From Aeromonas tecta (GTDB lineage: Bacteria; Pseudomonadota; Gammaproteobacteria; Enterobacterales; Aeromonadaceae), in contig NZ_CDCA01000036.1 in the NCBI RefSeq assembly GCF_000820185.1, positions 786 to 64,785 of the forward strand: a DNA stretch of 64,000 nucleotides, read 5' to 3'. The translations under genes were made by a program, and so were the position numbers. Under the pieces are notes generated by a model. It saw nothing but the letters and a program-made list of their open reading frames with translations, was not told where the DNA came from and ran no database searches. Shown in pieces: positions 1-10,426 of the stretch; the stretch's first letter is position 1, and the number at the start of each line of letters is the position of its first letter.

Positions 1-41
1 GAGGCCTTGGCCTCCCGTTTGCACTGCTTCAAATCGATTTT

Positions 42-1181
42 TTAGCGTGCCAGCTTGGTCAACACCCGCTTAAGCAGACGAATACGCGGCTCTATGCTGT
101 CCAGCAGCAGGAACTCGCTCTCCGAGTGGAAGCCGCCCCCCATGGGGCCAAAGCCATCAAGCGACGGTACCCCGGCGGCCGCGGTGAAGTTCGCATCCGA
201 GCCGCCGCCCGCCTCTAGCCAGTTGAAGGGGATCCCCTCCTCCTGCCCGGCGGCCTCCACCAGCGCCATCAGCGCCTGGGTATCTGCGTTCGGGCGCATG
301 GCCGGCTTGAAGGTCTGGCGCTCCACCTCGACCCGGCAACCGGCCAGGAAGGGATTCTTGGCCATGAAGCCGAGCCGGTCGTTCACGGCGGCGGCTTCCT
401 CATTGCTCCAGAAGCGCAAGTCGACGATGGCTTCGGCAAAGTCCGGCACCACGTTGACCCCGGTGCCACCCTGCACCACCCCCACGTTCATGGTGGTGCC
501 GGTCTCCATGTTCACCTGCTCATTGATGGCCAGCACCCAGTTCGCGAGTTCGGTGATGGCGGAAACGCCTTCGGCCAATGCAGAGCCCGCGTGGGAGGCC
601 TTGCCGTGGAAACGGATGCGGTACTTGGCGTTGCCCTTGCGGGCGCTGATGAGATCCCCGCTCGGGCGAGCCGCCTCGGCCACCAGCACACAGGTGCTCG
701 AGGTGGCTTTTTCCACCAGCCACTCCTTGGACCAGGGGGAGCCTATCTCCTCGTCGCAGTTGCAGCACACCAGCACCCGGAGCTTGGCCAGCACAGCCGG
801 ATCCATGCCCTTGAGCGCATACCAGGTGGAGAGCAGGCCGCTCTTCATGTCCGACACACCGGGGCCGAAGGCCTGATTGCCCTCGACTTTAAGCGGCCGC
901 TTGGCGGCGGTCCCTTCCGGGAACACCGTATCCATGTGGCCCACCAGCATCACGTCGTAGTGAGTGGCGCCTGGGGCATTGGTGATCTCGAGGCAGGGAC
1001 CGCACTCGTCGGCGAACTGGTGGCGCACCACCTGCCAGCCGATGGCCTGGTACTTCTCGGTCATGATGTCGGCGACCCTGGCGACCCCGGCCGGGGTGCG
1101 GGTGCCGCAATCGAGATTGATCAGCGGCGCGAGGTCCGCCAGATAGGCGTCCAGGGAAAAGTCGTTGCGTGAATCTGTCAT
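42..1181 (-). CDS. M20-family metallopeptidase (carboxypeptidase G2-like)
   Basis: Zinc-dependent hydrolase predicted to remove an amino acid or acyl group from a small amide or peptide in the cytoplasm. Visible family motifs are GHMDTVFPEG (first metal His and Asp, near residue 82), GVSDMKSG (bridging Asp near 111), CNCDEEIGS (catalytic Glu pair) and a C-terminal HSESEFL metal ligand, with a dimerisation domain between. I chose the ATG at 1181 (379 aa) because GGAG lies 6 nt upstream; three in-frame ATGs further upstream, to 1217, are possible. The gene lies downstream of the DcuC-type carrier in the same direction, with a terminator hairpin between them. The substrate cannot be read from sequence. 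Confidence 0.85.
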   Translation of the reverse strand: MTDSRNDFSLDAYLADLAPLINLDCGTRTPAGVARVADIMTEKYQAIGWQVVRHQFADECGPCLEITNAPGATHYDVMLVGHMDTVFPEGTAAKRPLKVEGNQAFGPGVSDMKSGLLSTWYALKGMDPAVLAKLRVLVCCNCDEEIGSPWSKEWLVEKATSSTCVLVAEAARPSGDLISARKGNAKYRIRFHGKASHAGSALAEGVSAITELANWVLAINEQVNMETGTTMNVGVVQGGTGVNVVPDFAEAIVDLRFWSNEEAAAVNDRLGFMAKNPFLAGCRVEVERQTFKPAMRPNADTQALMALVEAAGQEEGIPFNWLEAGGGSDANFTAAAGVPSLDGFGPMGGGFHSESEFLLLDSIEPRIRLLKRVLTKLAR

Positions 1182-1230
1182 CATCGTCTCCATGTCGTGG
1201 GAAGGCAGGCCTCCCATCCAATAGCCGAGT

Positions 1231-1260
1231 GAAAAGAGCGGACGGCCAGAGCCGTCCGCC
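1231..1260 (-). terminator. Rho-independent terminator after the DcuC-type gene
   Basis: A 9-bp perfect GC stem (1238-1246 with 1251-1259, loop CAGA). On the minus strand it is followed by TCTTTTC. It sits 7 nt past the carrier stop codon and separates it from the M20 gene. Confidence 0.7.
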
Positions 1261-1266
1261 AGCTGA

Positions 1267-2643
1267 TTACATAAACAGCAGATAGTTGAGCGCCAGCGCC
1301 GTCACCAAGGCGCCGGCCATGGGCACGCTGGTGCGCTTCACCACCACGAAGGGGGAGACCTTGGCGATGCCGGCGCAGGCGATGAGCACGGCGGCGATAG
1401 GGGAGATGCTGCGGCCGATACTGGAGGCGAGCTGCATCGGCAGCAACATGGTCACCGCCGGTACCCCGAACTTGGCCGCCACCGCGGGGGCCAGGGTGGA
1501 GAAGCTCAGGAAGGCGGCGTTGCCGGAGCCCATGATGACCGCGGCCACCATGATGAGGCCCACCATCACCAGCGTCATCAGGCCGCTGCCGATACCGGCA
1601 TTGCTGGCGGAATGCAGCAGGGTATCGATGGCGCCGATGGCCTTGAGGGACTCGGCGAACAGTTCGGCGCAGACGATGAGCGCCACTACGGGGCCGAACA
1701 CCTTGCCCATGCCGTCGAGGAAGCTCGAGAGCCCCGCAAAGGAGGTGCGCACCGAGCGGCTACGCAGCAGCTCGCACAGCATGCCGATGAACACCGACAG
1801 CAGCATGGCCACCTCCACGCTCATCTTGATGTTATCCACCAGGAGCTTGGAGAAGGTCATCATCAGCACGAAGGGGATGATGGGCAGCAGGGCATACCAG
1901 GTCGGCGCCTTCACCTCGTCGGTGCCCTGCTCGTCGAGCTCCGCGTGATCGCCGCGGTGCTGGGCGGGATCCCAGCCATCCTTGCGGTCACAGTGACGCT
2001 GCCAGAAGAAGTGCAGCACCATGGTCACCAGCAGCATGGGGGCCACCAGCCAGATCTGGTAATCCACGAAGTAGCTGGTCGGATCCATGCCGGACTGGCC
2101 GGCGGAGAAGATGGCGTTGGTCTGGGTCGGGCCAATCTCGAACGCCTGAGAGGTGGCGATGACGCCACAGGCGGAGGCCGGGCTGATGCCGAGGTTGCGC
2201 ATCACCGGGTACATGGTGACCATCAGCAACAGACCGAGGCCGGTGGCGGAGGTGACGAACAGGGAGACGAACACCGCCACCAGATAGCAGATGGCCAGCA
2301 TCAGGTAGCTGGACTGGATGCCCGCCACCGGTTTGACCGCTACCCGCACCAGGGCCTGGGAGGCTCCGATGTGGGACATGTAGGTGGCAAAGCCCGCCAC
2401 CGCCATGATGGTGAGGCCAAGCCCCGCCGCCCGGTAGGAGAAGATCCCCTTGAACACCTCGAACAAGTCGAACAGGGCAAACCCGGTGCTCTTGTCGGCG
2501 GGCAGGATGGGATGCAGCCCGAGCCAGTAGGCCAGGGTGAACAGGCTCATCCCCGCCAGCGCCAGCACGGCCTGCGGGTTGTAGTCCTTGACGATGCCGT
2601 AGACCACGGCCATCAGCACGAACAAGACGAATAAGAGTTCCAA
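1267..2643 (-). CDS. dcuC: DcuC-family anaerobic C4-dicarboxylate carrier
   Basis: Inner-membrane carrier of 458 aa with about a dozen hydrophobic segments. By homology to DcuC it exchanges or exports C4-dicarboxylates such as succinate during anaerobic growth. The N-terminus (MELLFVLFVLMAVVYGI) and the repeated glycine-rich membrane segments fit the family; a soluble, charged central loop (about residues 225-250, rich in D, H and E) separates two halves. A perfect FNR box lies about 60 bp upstream of the start, matching the anaerobic role. The neighbouring M20 peptidase gene might mean the carrier moves an acidic peptide product instead; this is inference. The family is certain, the exact paralogue less so. 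Confidence 0.85.
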   Translation of the reverse strand: MELLFVLFVLMAVVYGIVKDYNPQAVLALAGMSLFTLAYWLGLHPILPADKSTGFALFDLFEVFKGIFSYRAAGLGLTIMAVAGFATYMSHIGASQALVRVAVKPVAGIQSSYLMLAICYLVAVFVSLFVTSATGLGLLLMVTMYPVMRNLGISPASACGVIATSQAFEIGPTQTNAIFSAGQSGMDPTSYFVDYQIWLVAPMLLVTMVLHFFWQRHCDRKDGWDPAQHRGDHAELDEQGTDEVKAPTWYALLPIIPFVLMMTFSKLLVDNIKMSVEVAMLLSVFIGMLCELLRSRSVRTSFAGLSSFLDGMGKVFGPVVALIVCAELFAESLKAIGAIDTLLHSASNAGIGSGLMTLVMVGLIMVAAVIMGSGNAAFLSFSTLAPAVAAKFGVPAVTMLLPMQLASSIGRSISPIAAVLIACAGIAKVSPFVVVKRTSVPMAGALVTALALNYLLFM

Positions 2644-2928
2644 AATGCGCTCCTGATAAGGTTATCGAGGTGCGAAATCTAGTGGCGAGGCCGGGCTTTC
2701 CCATTGATCCCTATCAATAAAGATGACTTGAACAGATACTTACAGCACAAAATTCCACTTAAATCACAAAAAATAGACTTTAAAACCACTTTATAGCCAC
2801 TAGAATTCCGTTACGTAGCAGCCAAGCCAACAACCTCAACTTTTTTTGCTTTGGATCAACATCCAGCGCAGTTGAACTGGCCAAGATGCCCATCGACACA
2901 ACGCGACCATTTCGCACCGGAGAGAGTT
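2644..2928. other. Divergent intergenic region between the dcuC-type gene and a small ORF
   Basis: A 285-bp AT-rich control region with no credible gene. It holds one perfect FNR box (listed separately). The ORF running through it towards 2836-3411 on the minus strand is a shadow. Confidence 0.7.
2704..2717 (-). promoter_or_regulatory. FNR binding site
   Basis: TTGATCCCTATCAA matches the FNR consensus TTGAT-N4-ATCAA exactly. It lies about 61-74 bp upstream of the dcuC-type start codon, a spacing compatible with activation. E. coli dcuC is FNR-activated, which supports the call. Confidence 0.8.
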
Positions 2929-3243
2929 ATGACAAACCTGGCCACCGTAGAGAGCACCCATTGCGACTACAAGCTGTGGGACATCCTCATCGAGTCTGCA
3001 AAGGAGCGCACCACCATTCGCTACTCCAAGCTGGCCAAACAGGCCGGGCTGGAGGGCAGCCAGGACGAGCTGCGCACCCTGCTGCAGCGCATCCGCATGT
3101 ATTGCACCGAGCACGAGCTGCCGACCCTCTCCGCCATAGTCGTGGACGACGTGGGCAAGTACGCCGGCCTCTCCTCCAGCCTGCCCAACGCCCCCTGGGA
3201 GCGTGCCCGGGTATTCGATTACCAGTGGCCCCTCTCGCCATAA
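2929..3243 (+). CDS. Conserved hypothetical protein, helical N-terminus
   Basis: A 104-aa soluble protein; I do not recognise a named family with certainty. The ATG at 2929 is preceded by GGAGAGAG at good spacing; an upstream in-frame ATG at 2851 has no ribosome site. Residues about 14-45 look like a helix-turn-helix arrangement (TTIRYSKLAKQAGL), followed by a segment (IRMYCTEHELPTLSAIVV) similar in rhythm to small winged-helix proteins that pair a 'YC..ElP.L..lVV' motif with such a domain. No signal peptide or membrane span. A strong terminator follows. It could be a small DNA-binding protein. Confidence 0.6.
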   Translation: MTNLATVESTHCDYKLWDILIESAKERTTIRYSKLAKQAGLEGSQDELRTLLQRIRMYCTEHELPTLSAIVVDDVGKYAGLSSSLPNAPWERARVFDYQWPLSP

Positions 3244-3267
3244 GCCAAAAAACCGAGCATAGATCCT

Positions 3268-3300
3268 ACAAAACGCGCCCACCGGCGCGTTTTGTGTTTT
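3268..3300 (+). terminator. Rho-independent terminator
   Basis: A 12-bp stem (3268-3279 with 3284-3295, loop CACC) followed by GTTTT, 25 nt after the preceding stop codon. The near-symmetrical A and T tracts allow use in both directions. Confidence 0.85.
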
Positions 3301-3453
3301 CAGGGCCGTCTCAAGGCAGCTGAACGGACGGCAGAAAAACGCTGGCGGCGGGGCGTCGCCGTTGCCATCACGGGATCGGAATGCCAGAATCGGGGCTTCG
3401 CGTGTTGTCACGCCTTTGTATTTCGGGCTCAGGCCCCGCGATTAAGGATCCCC

Positions 3454-3804
3454 ATGGCCACCACCCTCTATGGCATCAAGAACTGCGACACCATCAAGAA
3501 GGCCCGCAAGTGGCTGGACGAGGCAGGCGTCGACTACCGTTTTCACGATCACCGCGCCGATGGGCTAGAGCCAACGCAGCTGGATCTGTGGCTCGAACGC
3601 CTCGGCTGGGAAGCCCTGCTCAACACCCGGGGCACCACCTTTCGCGCCCTGCCGGACGAAGACAAGCAGGGACTCGACAACGGCAAGGCCCGCGCCCTGC
3701 TGCTGGCCCAGCCCGCCATGATCAAGCGCCCGCTGCTGGACAAGGACGGCGAGCTGCACCTGGGCTTCAAGGCCGATCACTATCAATCCCTCTTCCCTCG
3801 TTAA
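3454..3804 (+). CDS. ArsC/Spx-family reductase (YffB type)
   Basis: A 116-aa thioredoxin-fold protein. MATTLYGIKNCDTIKKARKW carries the single N-terminal Cys of the KNCDTxKKA active-site signature of the YffB branch of ArsC-like proteins; this branch lies next to dapE in many gamma-proteobacteria, as here. The exact substrate of YffB is not settled; glutathione-dependent thiol chemistry is the usual proposal. Start ATG 3454 is preceded by AAGGAT; the longer upstream frame is not conserved in character. It ends 22 bp before dapE and probably shares its transcript. Confidence 0.85.
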   Translation: MATTLYGIKNCDTIKKARKWLDEAGVDYRFHDHRADGLEPTQLDLWLERLGWEALLNTRGTTFRALPDEDKQGLDNGKARALLLAQPAMIKRPLLDKDGELHLGFKADHYQSLFPR

Positions 3805-3817
3805 ACTTTTCTGTTAA

Positions 3818-5636
<1,819 letters not shown>

Positions 5637-5640
<4 letters not shown>

Positions 5641-5744
5641 AGACGGGGTATATTGAAGGTAAATTGACCATGCTGACCCGGCTCGACGAGCTCCTGGTCA
5701 GTGTTGACGTCACCCCCTGCCGCGACGAGAGGAGAAACTCATGA
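5637..5744 (+). CDS. Mini-ORF (35 codons) derived from the duplicated M15 gene end
   Basis: Reads MKTGYIEGKLTMLTRLDEL at its start and VTPCRDERRNS at its end. Compare the M15 C-terminus, DIEGKSTVLAHLDE and VTPCLDARNRS. The start ATG overlaps the M15 stop (ATGA) and the stop overlaps the next start (ATGA), so it bridges the two genes with no untranslated base. Whether the peptide is functional, or only keeps ribosomes coupled through the operon, is unknown. Confidence 0.5.
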
Positions 5745-5887
5745 GTCTGTGGTTATGGATAGGCCTGCCGCTGCTGTTCCTGCTCGGCCTGTTTCTCAAT
5801 GCCATCAAGGACATGAAACGGCTCGAGAAGCAGTTGCCCAAATACCGGGACAAGATCCGCGAAGTCAAAGACGACGAAGACGACTAA
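5741..5887 (+). CDS. Small single-span membrane protein
   Basis: A 48-aa protein: a hydrophobic N-terminal helix (LWLWIGLPLLFLLGLFLNAI) followed by a basic then acidic tail ending EVKDDEDD. This resembles small inner-membrane proteins grouped as DUF2897, but the match is from memory. GAGAGGAGA precedes the ATG at 5741. It is the last gene of the dapE operon and is coupled to the mini-ORF by ATGA. Confidence 0.65.
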   Translation: MSLWLWIGLPLLFLLGLFLNAIKDMKRLEKQLPKYRDKIREVKDDEDD

Positions 5888-6195
5888 AGGCGACTAAATC
5901 CCGCGCAGGGGCCCGCTGGCGCCCCATTGCCCTCCTCCCCGGGGAGGGCAACCTTATTCCCCCACTCCCCCTTTTTGCTCCCCTGATCGACATTTTCGCA
6001 GACCCTGGCCGCCACACTTCACTGCTCTTTTTTGACCAGGAAGCCGCGGCGGACCTGGCCAGAAAAACAGCACGTAAAATGTAAAAAACTGCAAATTAAT
6101 GCACAATTAAGCCACACAAGGCGACCCAAACTGCATATAATGTGCCTGTTTTGCATTCTGCTATTATTTTGCATTCTGCTATAAGGAGCTCGCCT
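5888..6195 (+). other. Intergenic region between the dapE operon and cvrA
   Basis: About 308 bp without a credible gene. It contains a GC-rich hairpin (5927-5951: 9-bp stem TTGCCCTCC with GGAGGGCAA, no T-run) that may end the dapE operon, a TATAAT hexamer at 6136-6141 as a candidate cvrA -10 box, and the short tandem repeat listed next. Confidence 0.6.
6149..6182 (+). repeat. 18-bp-period tandem repeat in the cvrA leader
   Basis: TTTTGCATTCTGCTAT occurs at 6149-6164 and again at 6167-6182, separated by TA. The second copy runs into the ribosome-binding site AAGGAG of cvrA. Confidence 0.85.
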
Positions 6196-7923
6196 TTGGA
6201 TGCCACCACCATCAACAATTTCTTCTTTATCGGTGCCTTGTTGGTGGGATGCAGTGTCCTGTTAAGCGCGCTCTCCTCCCGTGTCGGTATCCCCATTCTG
6301 GTTATCTTCCTCGCCGTCGGCATGCTGGCCGGTGAGGATGGTCCTGGTGGCATCCATTTTGCCGATTATTCGGTCGCCTACCTGGTGGGCAACCTGGCGC
6401 TCGCCATCATCTTGCTCGACGGCGGCATGCGCACCCGGGTCTCCTCCTTTCGGGTCGCACTCTGGCCCGCCTTGTCGCTCGCGACCGTCGGGGTGGCCAT
6501 CACCACCGGCCTGACCGGCCTCGCCGCCGCCTGGCTATTTGATCTCAACCTGATGCAGGGCATGCTCATCGGCGCCATCGTCGGCTCCACCGATGCGGCG
6601 GCGGTGTTCTCCCTGCTCGGCGGGCGCAGCCTGAACGAGCGGGTCAGCGCCACCCTGGAGATAGAGTCCGGTAGCAACGATCCCATGGCGGTGTTTCTCA
6701 CCGTCACCCTGATCGAGGTGCTGGCGACCCAGCAGCAGGGGCTGGACTGGACCTTCCTGCTGCTGCAACTGGTCAAGCAATTTGGGCTCGGCGCCGGCCT
6801 CGGCCTTGGCGGCGGCTGGTTGCTGTGGCGCCTCATTAACAGCGCCAAGCTGGCCCCCGGCCTCTATCCCCTGCTCACCGTCAGCGGCGGCCTGCTGATC
6901 TTCGCCATCACCACGGCGGTGGGGGGCAGCGGCATTCTCGCCATCTACCTCACCGGCCTGCTGATCGGCAACCTCTCCCTGCGCAGCCGCAGCTCCACGC
7001 TGGCGGTGCTGGACGGGCTGACCTGGCTCAGCCAGATCGGCATGTTCCTGGTGCTGGGGCTGCTCGTCACCCCGAGCAACCTGCTGCCCATCGCCCTGCC
7101 CGCACTGGCGCTGGCGATGTGGATGATCCTGTTTGCCCGCCCGGTGTCAGTCTGGATTGGCTTGCTGCCGTTTAAAAACTTCGCCCCACGCGAGCGCTGG
7201 TTCATCTCCTGGGTGGGGCTGCGCGGCGCCGTGCCCATCATCCTGGCGGTCTTCCCCATGATGGCCGGGCTACCCAACGCCCAGCTCTACTTCAACGTTG
7301 CCTTCTTCGTGGTGCTGGTCTCCCTCATCCTGCAGGGCAGCTCGCTGCCGCTGGCATCGAAGCTGGCACGGGTCGAGGTGCCGGCGCCGCCCTCTCCCAT
7401 CACCCGCTCCGGGCTCGAGATCGATCTCGACAGCCAGTGGGAAACCTTCGTCTATCGCCTGAGCGCCGAGAAGTGGTGCATCGGCTCCCCCCTGCGGGAA
7501 CTGCGGATGCCGGAGGGCACTCGCATCTGCGCGCTGTTCCGGGGTCAGGAGCTGCTGCACCCCTCGGGTAGTACCCGCTTGCAGTCCGATGACATCCTCT
7601 GCGTCATCGGCCACGAGCGCGATCTCCCCGCCCTCGGCCAGCTGTTCAGCCAGGCGCCCGAGCAGGATCTGGGCCCGCGCTTCTTCGGTGACTTCCTGCT
7701 GGAGGCGGCCGCCAAGCTGGTGGATCTCGCCCCGCTCTATGGGCTGGATGTGAGCGAGGCGGCGGATCAGACACTCGGTGACTTTATCGCTGGCCAGTTG
7801 GGCGATAATCTGGTGGTCGGTGACCACTTCGCCTGGCAGGGTCTGCTCTGGACGGTGGCGGAAATGGAAGAGGGTGAACCGCGCAAGATAGGGGTACGCT
7901 TCCTGGAAGAAGATCCGGTTTAA
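6196..7923 (+). CDS. cvrA: K+/H+ antiporter CvrA (NhaP2)
   Basis: Inner-membrane cation/proton antiporter of the CPA1 family, 575 aa. The first 400 residues are about twelve membrane spans; the rest is a soluble part with TrkA-C-like (near 405-490) and CorC/HlyC-like segments. I place the start at TTG 6196, not the upstream ATG 6142, because the protein then begins (M)[12 protein letters not shown], like E. coli NhaP2 (MDATTI), and AAGGAG lies 7 nt before. Membrane signatures include [14 protein letters not shown] (the GxTDAAAV ion-site region) and [13 protein letters not shown] with the essential ND pair. Expected role: potassium extrusion and cell-volume control. Confidence 0.93.
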   Translation: MDATTINNFFFIGALLVGCSVLLSALSSRVGIPILVIFLAVGMLAGEDGPGGIHFADYSVAYLVGNLALAIILLDGGMRTRVSSFRVALWPALSLATVGVAITTGLTGLAAAWLFDLNLMQGMLIGAIVGSTDAAAVFSLLGGRSLNERVSATLEIESGSNDPMAVFLTVTLIEVLATQQQGLDWTFLLLQLVKQFGLGAGLGLGGGWLLWRLINSAKLAPGLYPLLTVSGGLLIFAITTAVGGSGILAIYLTGLLIGNLSLRSRSSTLAVLDGLTWLSQIGMFLVLGLLVTPSNLLPIALPALALAMWMILFARPVSVWIGLLPFKNFAPRERWFISWVGLRGAVPIILAVFPMMAGLPNAQLYFNVAFFVVLVSLILQGSSLPLASKLARVEVPAPPSPITRSGLEIDLDSQWETFVYRLSAEKWCIGSPLRELRMPEGTRICALFRGQELLHPSGSTRLQSDDILCVIGHERDLPALGQLFSQAPEQDLGPRFFGDFLLEAAAKLVDLAPLYGLDVSEAADQTLGDFIAGQLGDNLVVGDHFAWQGLLWTVAEMEEGEPRKIGVRFLEEDPV

Positions 7924-8099
7924 GGCGCCTGTCTGGTCCGCTTAAATCACCGCCGCCAAGAGCCTGCTGCCGACACGGGGTGAATAGCGGCGCAGTCACC
8001 GCTCTTTGTAGTGATAATAAGGTTCAAAGCAGCACATCTTTCTGATCCACGGATTTTCGCAAGACGGTGGACAGGTTTTTAGCGAGAAGGGAGTCGATT

Positions 8100-9200
8100 A
8101 TGCCTTACCAAACCCTGTTGTCAGGTCTCACCCCTCCCTCGCCCAAACTGGGCCTGATCGAGGGCTTCTTCGGCAAAGGCTGGAGCTGGGAGGCCCGCGC
8201 CCGTTACGCCCAGTGGCTGCCCCGTCATGGCTACGGCTTCTACATCTACGCGCCAAAAGAAGATGGCTATCTGCGCAAGCACTGGGCCCAGCCCTGGCCC
8301 GCACAGCAGCTCGACGATCTGCGTCGCCTGGCCCAGCAGTGCCGCGACAACGGCCTCGCCTTCGGGGTGGGCTTAAGCCCCATGGGCGCCCATCACGACT
8401 ATCCTCACAAGCGCGCCGCGCTGCTGGAGAAGGTGCGGCTCATCGACGAGGCGCTGCAACCGGACATACTGGCGGTGCTGTTTGATGACATGAAGGGGGA
8501 CACCCCGGATCTCGCCCACTGGCAGCTCACCATAGCCCACGACATCGCGGCCCACAGCAAAGCCAGCCGGCTGCTGTTCTGCCCCAGCTACTACTCCACC
8601 GATCCCGTGCTGGAGAAGGTGTTCGGCGCCATGCCGCCCCACTACCTGCAGGATCTCGGTCAGGGTCTGGACAAGGGTTTTGACATCTTCTGGACCGGTC
8701 CCAAGGTCTGCTCCAGCGAGTACCCGGCGGCGCACCTCAAACAGGCCGCCGACTGGCTGCACCGCAAGCCCTTCCTGTGGGACAACTACCCGGTCAACGA
8801 CGGCAGCAAGGCCAGCAGCTTCCTGCACCTGCGCGCCTTCGAGAACCGCACCGAACTCGGCGATCTGGTGGCGGGCCACGCGGTCAACCCCATGAAGCAG
8901 GCGGCGCTCTCGGTGCTGCCGCTCGCCACCCTGCCGGTGAGCTACAAGCTCGGCAAGCAGTACGATCCGGACAAGGCGCTGCACGCCTCCCTCAACGCCA
9001 CCTGCGGCCCGCAGATCTCCGCCATGATCCAGGCAGACCTGCCGCTGTTCCAGGACATCGGCCTGGCCCAGCTCACCCCGGAGCAACAGACCTATCTCAA
9101 GGCTCGCTACCTGCCGTTCCAGGATCAGATCTGCGTGAGCGAGATCTTGCGCTGGCTGGCGGGGGAATATGTGTTCGATCCGGACTGTCTGACCGACTAA
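8100..9200 (+). CDS. GH84-type beta-N-acetylglucosaminidase
   Basis: A 366-aa protein made almost wholly of the GH84 (O-GlcNAcase/hyaluronidase-domain) catalytic barrel. Diagnostic features: LGLIEGFFGKGWSWEARARY near residue 17; YIYAPKEDGYLRKHW; the catalytic Asp pair expected in VLFDDMKGD (near 133-141), the substrate-assisted mechanism used by this family; and WDNYPVNDGSK near 228. There is no signal peptide, so it looks cytoplasmic, unlike secreted clostridial NagJ enzymes. Start ATG 8100 has GAAGGGAG upstream. A strong terminator follows. It may process GlcNAc-containing sugars or modified proteins; the substrate is not evident. Confidence 0.9.
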   Translation: MPYQTLLSGLTPPSPKLGLIEGFFGKGWSWEARARYAQWLPRHGYGFYIYAPKEDGYLRKHWAQPWPAQQLDDLRRLAQQCRDNGLAFGVGLSPMGAHHDYPHKRAALLEKVRLIDEALQPDILAVLFDDMKGDTPDLAHWQLTIAHDIAAHSKASRLLFCPSYYSTDPVLEKVFGAMPPHYLQDLGQGLDKGFDIFWTGPKVCSSEYPAAHLKQAADWLHRKPFLWDNYPVNDGSKASSFLHLRAFENRTELGDLVAGHAVNPMKQAALSVLPLATLPVSYKLGKQYDPDKALHASLNATCGPQISAMIQADLPLFQDIGLAQLTPEQQTYLKARYLPFQDQICVSEILRWLAGEYVFDPDCLTD

Positions 9201-9222
9201 CCAGCGCCGCCAGCCACCCACG

Positions 9223-9263
9223 AAAAAGGCCACCTCCCTGCCCGGCAGAGAGGTGGCCTTTTT
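9223..9263 (+). terminator. Rho-independent terminator after the GH84 gene
   Basis: AAAAAGGCCACCTC (9223-9236) pairs with GAGGTGGCCTTTTT (9250-9263) around a loop that includes CCTGCCCGG. It lies 23 nt past the stop codon. Confidence 0.9.
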
Positions 9264-9435
9264 GCATTGCTCGCGCTATCAGAAGCGGTTCACGACCTGT
9301 CACGAGAGGCAGTCAGCAAGGTGAAGAGCAGCGCAGGAACCGGAGCGTATACACATACGTGAGCCATTTGTTTCACATAGGTGAGCAGCACATGAGCCTT
9401 GATCACGGCCTCGCAGTAAGATCGTGAACAGGTTC

Positions 9436-10068
9436 TCAGCCGAAGGCCAGCCAGACGCCCACAAACAGCATCAGGGAGCCGGCGATGCGGTTCATCAGGG
9501 TGACGTTGCCGCTTTTGGCGAGGAAGTGGCGCAGGGTGCGGCCACCGCTCGCGTAGAGCAGCAGGCAGCTGAACTCGATGACCAGGATCAGGGTCACCAG
9601 GGCGCCTATCTGCGGCGCCATCGGCTTGGCCGCATTGATGAAGGGCGGCAACAAGGAAACCATGAAGGCCCAGCCCTTGGGGTTGGCGATGGCGGTGACA
9701 AAGCCCTGCAGTGCCAGCCCGAGCGGCTTGGTCTGCTGGCCGGCCGACAGGTCCGCCGGTATGGCCATCTTGCCCTTAGCCTGCCACATCTGGATGCCGA
9801 GCCAGACCAGGTAGGCGCCCCCCACGTATTTGAAGGCCGAGAACAGCGCCGGGTAGTTAAGCATGACGGCCGCCACCCCCACCACGGAGAGCACGGACAC
9901 CAGGCCGACCCCGATGAGTTCCCCCCACATCATGTGCAGGGTACGGCGCACCCCCAGGCTCATGCCGAGGGTCATCGCCAGGGTCATGCACATGCCCGGG
10001 GTGACGGAAACGAAGAAGAACGTGGGAATAAACAGCGCCAGAATAGCGGGATCAATCCAGTGGGACAC
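9436..10068 (-). CDS. LysE/RhtB-family amino-acid exporter
   Basis: A 210-aa inner-membrane protein with the six hydrophobic segments of the LysE family. The early PTFFFVSVTPGMCMTLAMTLG contains the family's conserved G-M-T-P-rich first span and cytoplasmic turn; GVRRTLHMMWGELIG and NPKGWAFMVSLLPPF are further landmarks. The start is GTG at 10068, with GGAGG 7 nt upstream on the minus strand; the longer frame to 10125 has no ribosome site. It probably exports an amino acid such as a homoserine- or lysine-like compound; specificity cannot be read. It is monocistronic, divergent from the DUF1523 gene. Confidence 0.87.
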   Translation of the reverse strand: MSHWIDPAILALFIPTFFFVSVTPGMCMTLAMTLGMSLGVRRTLHMMWGELIGVGLVSVLSVVGVAAVMLNYPALFSAFKYVGGAYLVWLGIQMWQAKGKMAIPADLSAGQQTKPLGLALQGFVTAIANPKGWAFMVSLLPPFINAAKPMAPQIGALVTLILVIEFSCLLLYASGGRTLRHFLAKSGNVTLMNRIAGSLMLFVGVWLAFG

Positions 10069-10426
10069 ACTACACCTCCATGATAACAAGCCTTCAATCT
10101 TGCCCATCCGCCTCTTTTCACACAAGAAAAAACCTTTTCCAGCGGCGGATTTCAGTCATAACAACTCGCTCAGCCCGCCAAGGCAAGCGCCGACCGTCAG
10201 CCACTGTCACAGCGCGCCTCAAAATGGCACTTATCACCGCGCCGCGGCCATCACAGGCAAGCCCGCCTCGACATCCCCACGACAGAGCGGGCAACCCGCC
10301 ACGGGTTGTCAGAAGACCGGCTGTTTTAAACGACTTTTTGGGCATTGGGCGCCATTAGGGGCTGGGCTCTATCCGCAAATATGGGTATTGTAGAGGCACG
10401 CCATTCCCCCTCACCTAGAGAACACC
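10069..10426. other. Divergent intergenic region, LysE exporter / DUF1523
   Basis: About 358 bp. No gene, repeat or clear operator was found. A TATGGGTATTGTAG stretch at about 10380 is a weak -10 candidate for the rightward genes. Confidence 0.5.

Noticed and set aside
5701-6084. Plus-strand ORF of 127 codons
   Set aside because: Out-of-frame reading of the small membrane-protein gene and its terminator; no ribosome site and Arg/Pro-rich shadow composition.
9330-9410. Three loosely similar CACATA.GTGAG stretches between the GH84 and LysE genes
   Set aside because: Too short and irregular to call a repeat or operator.
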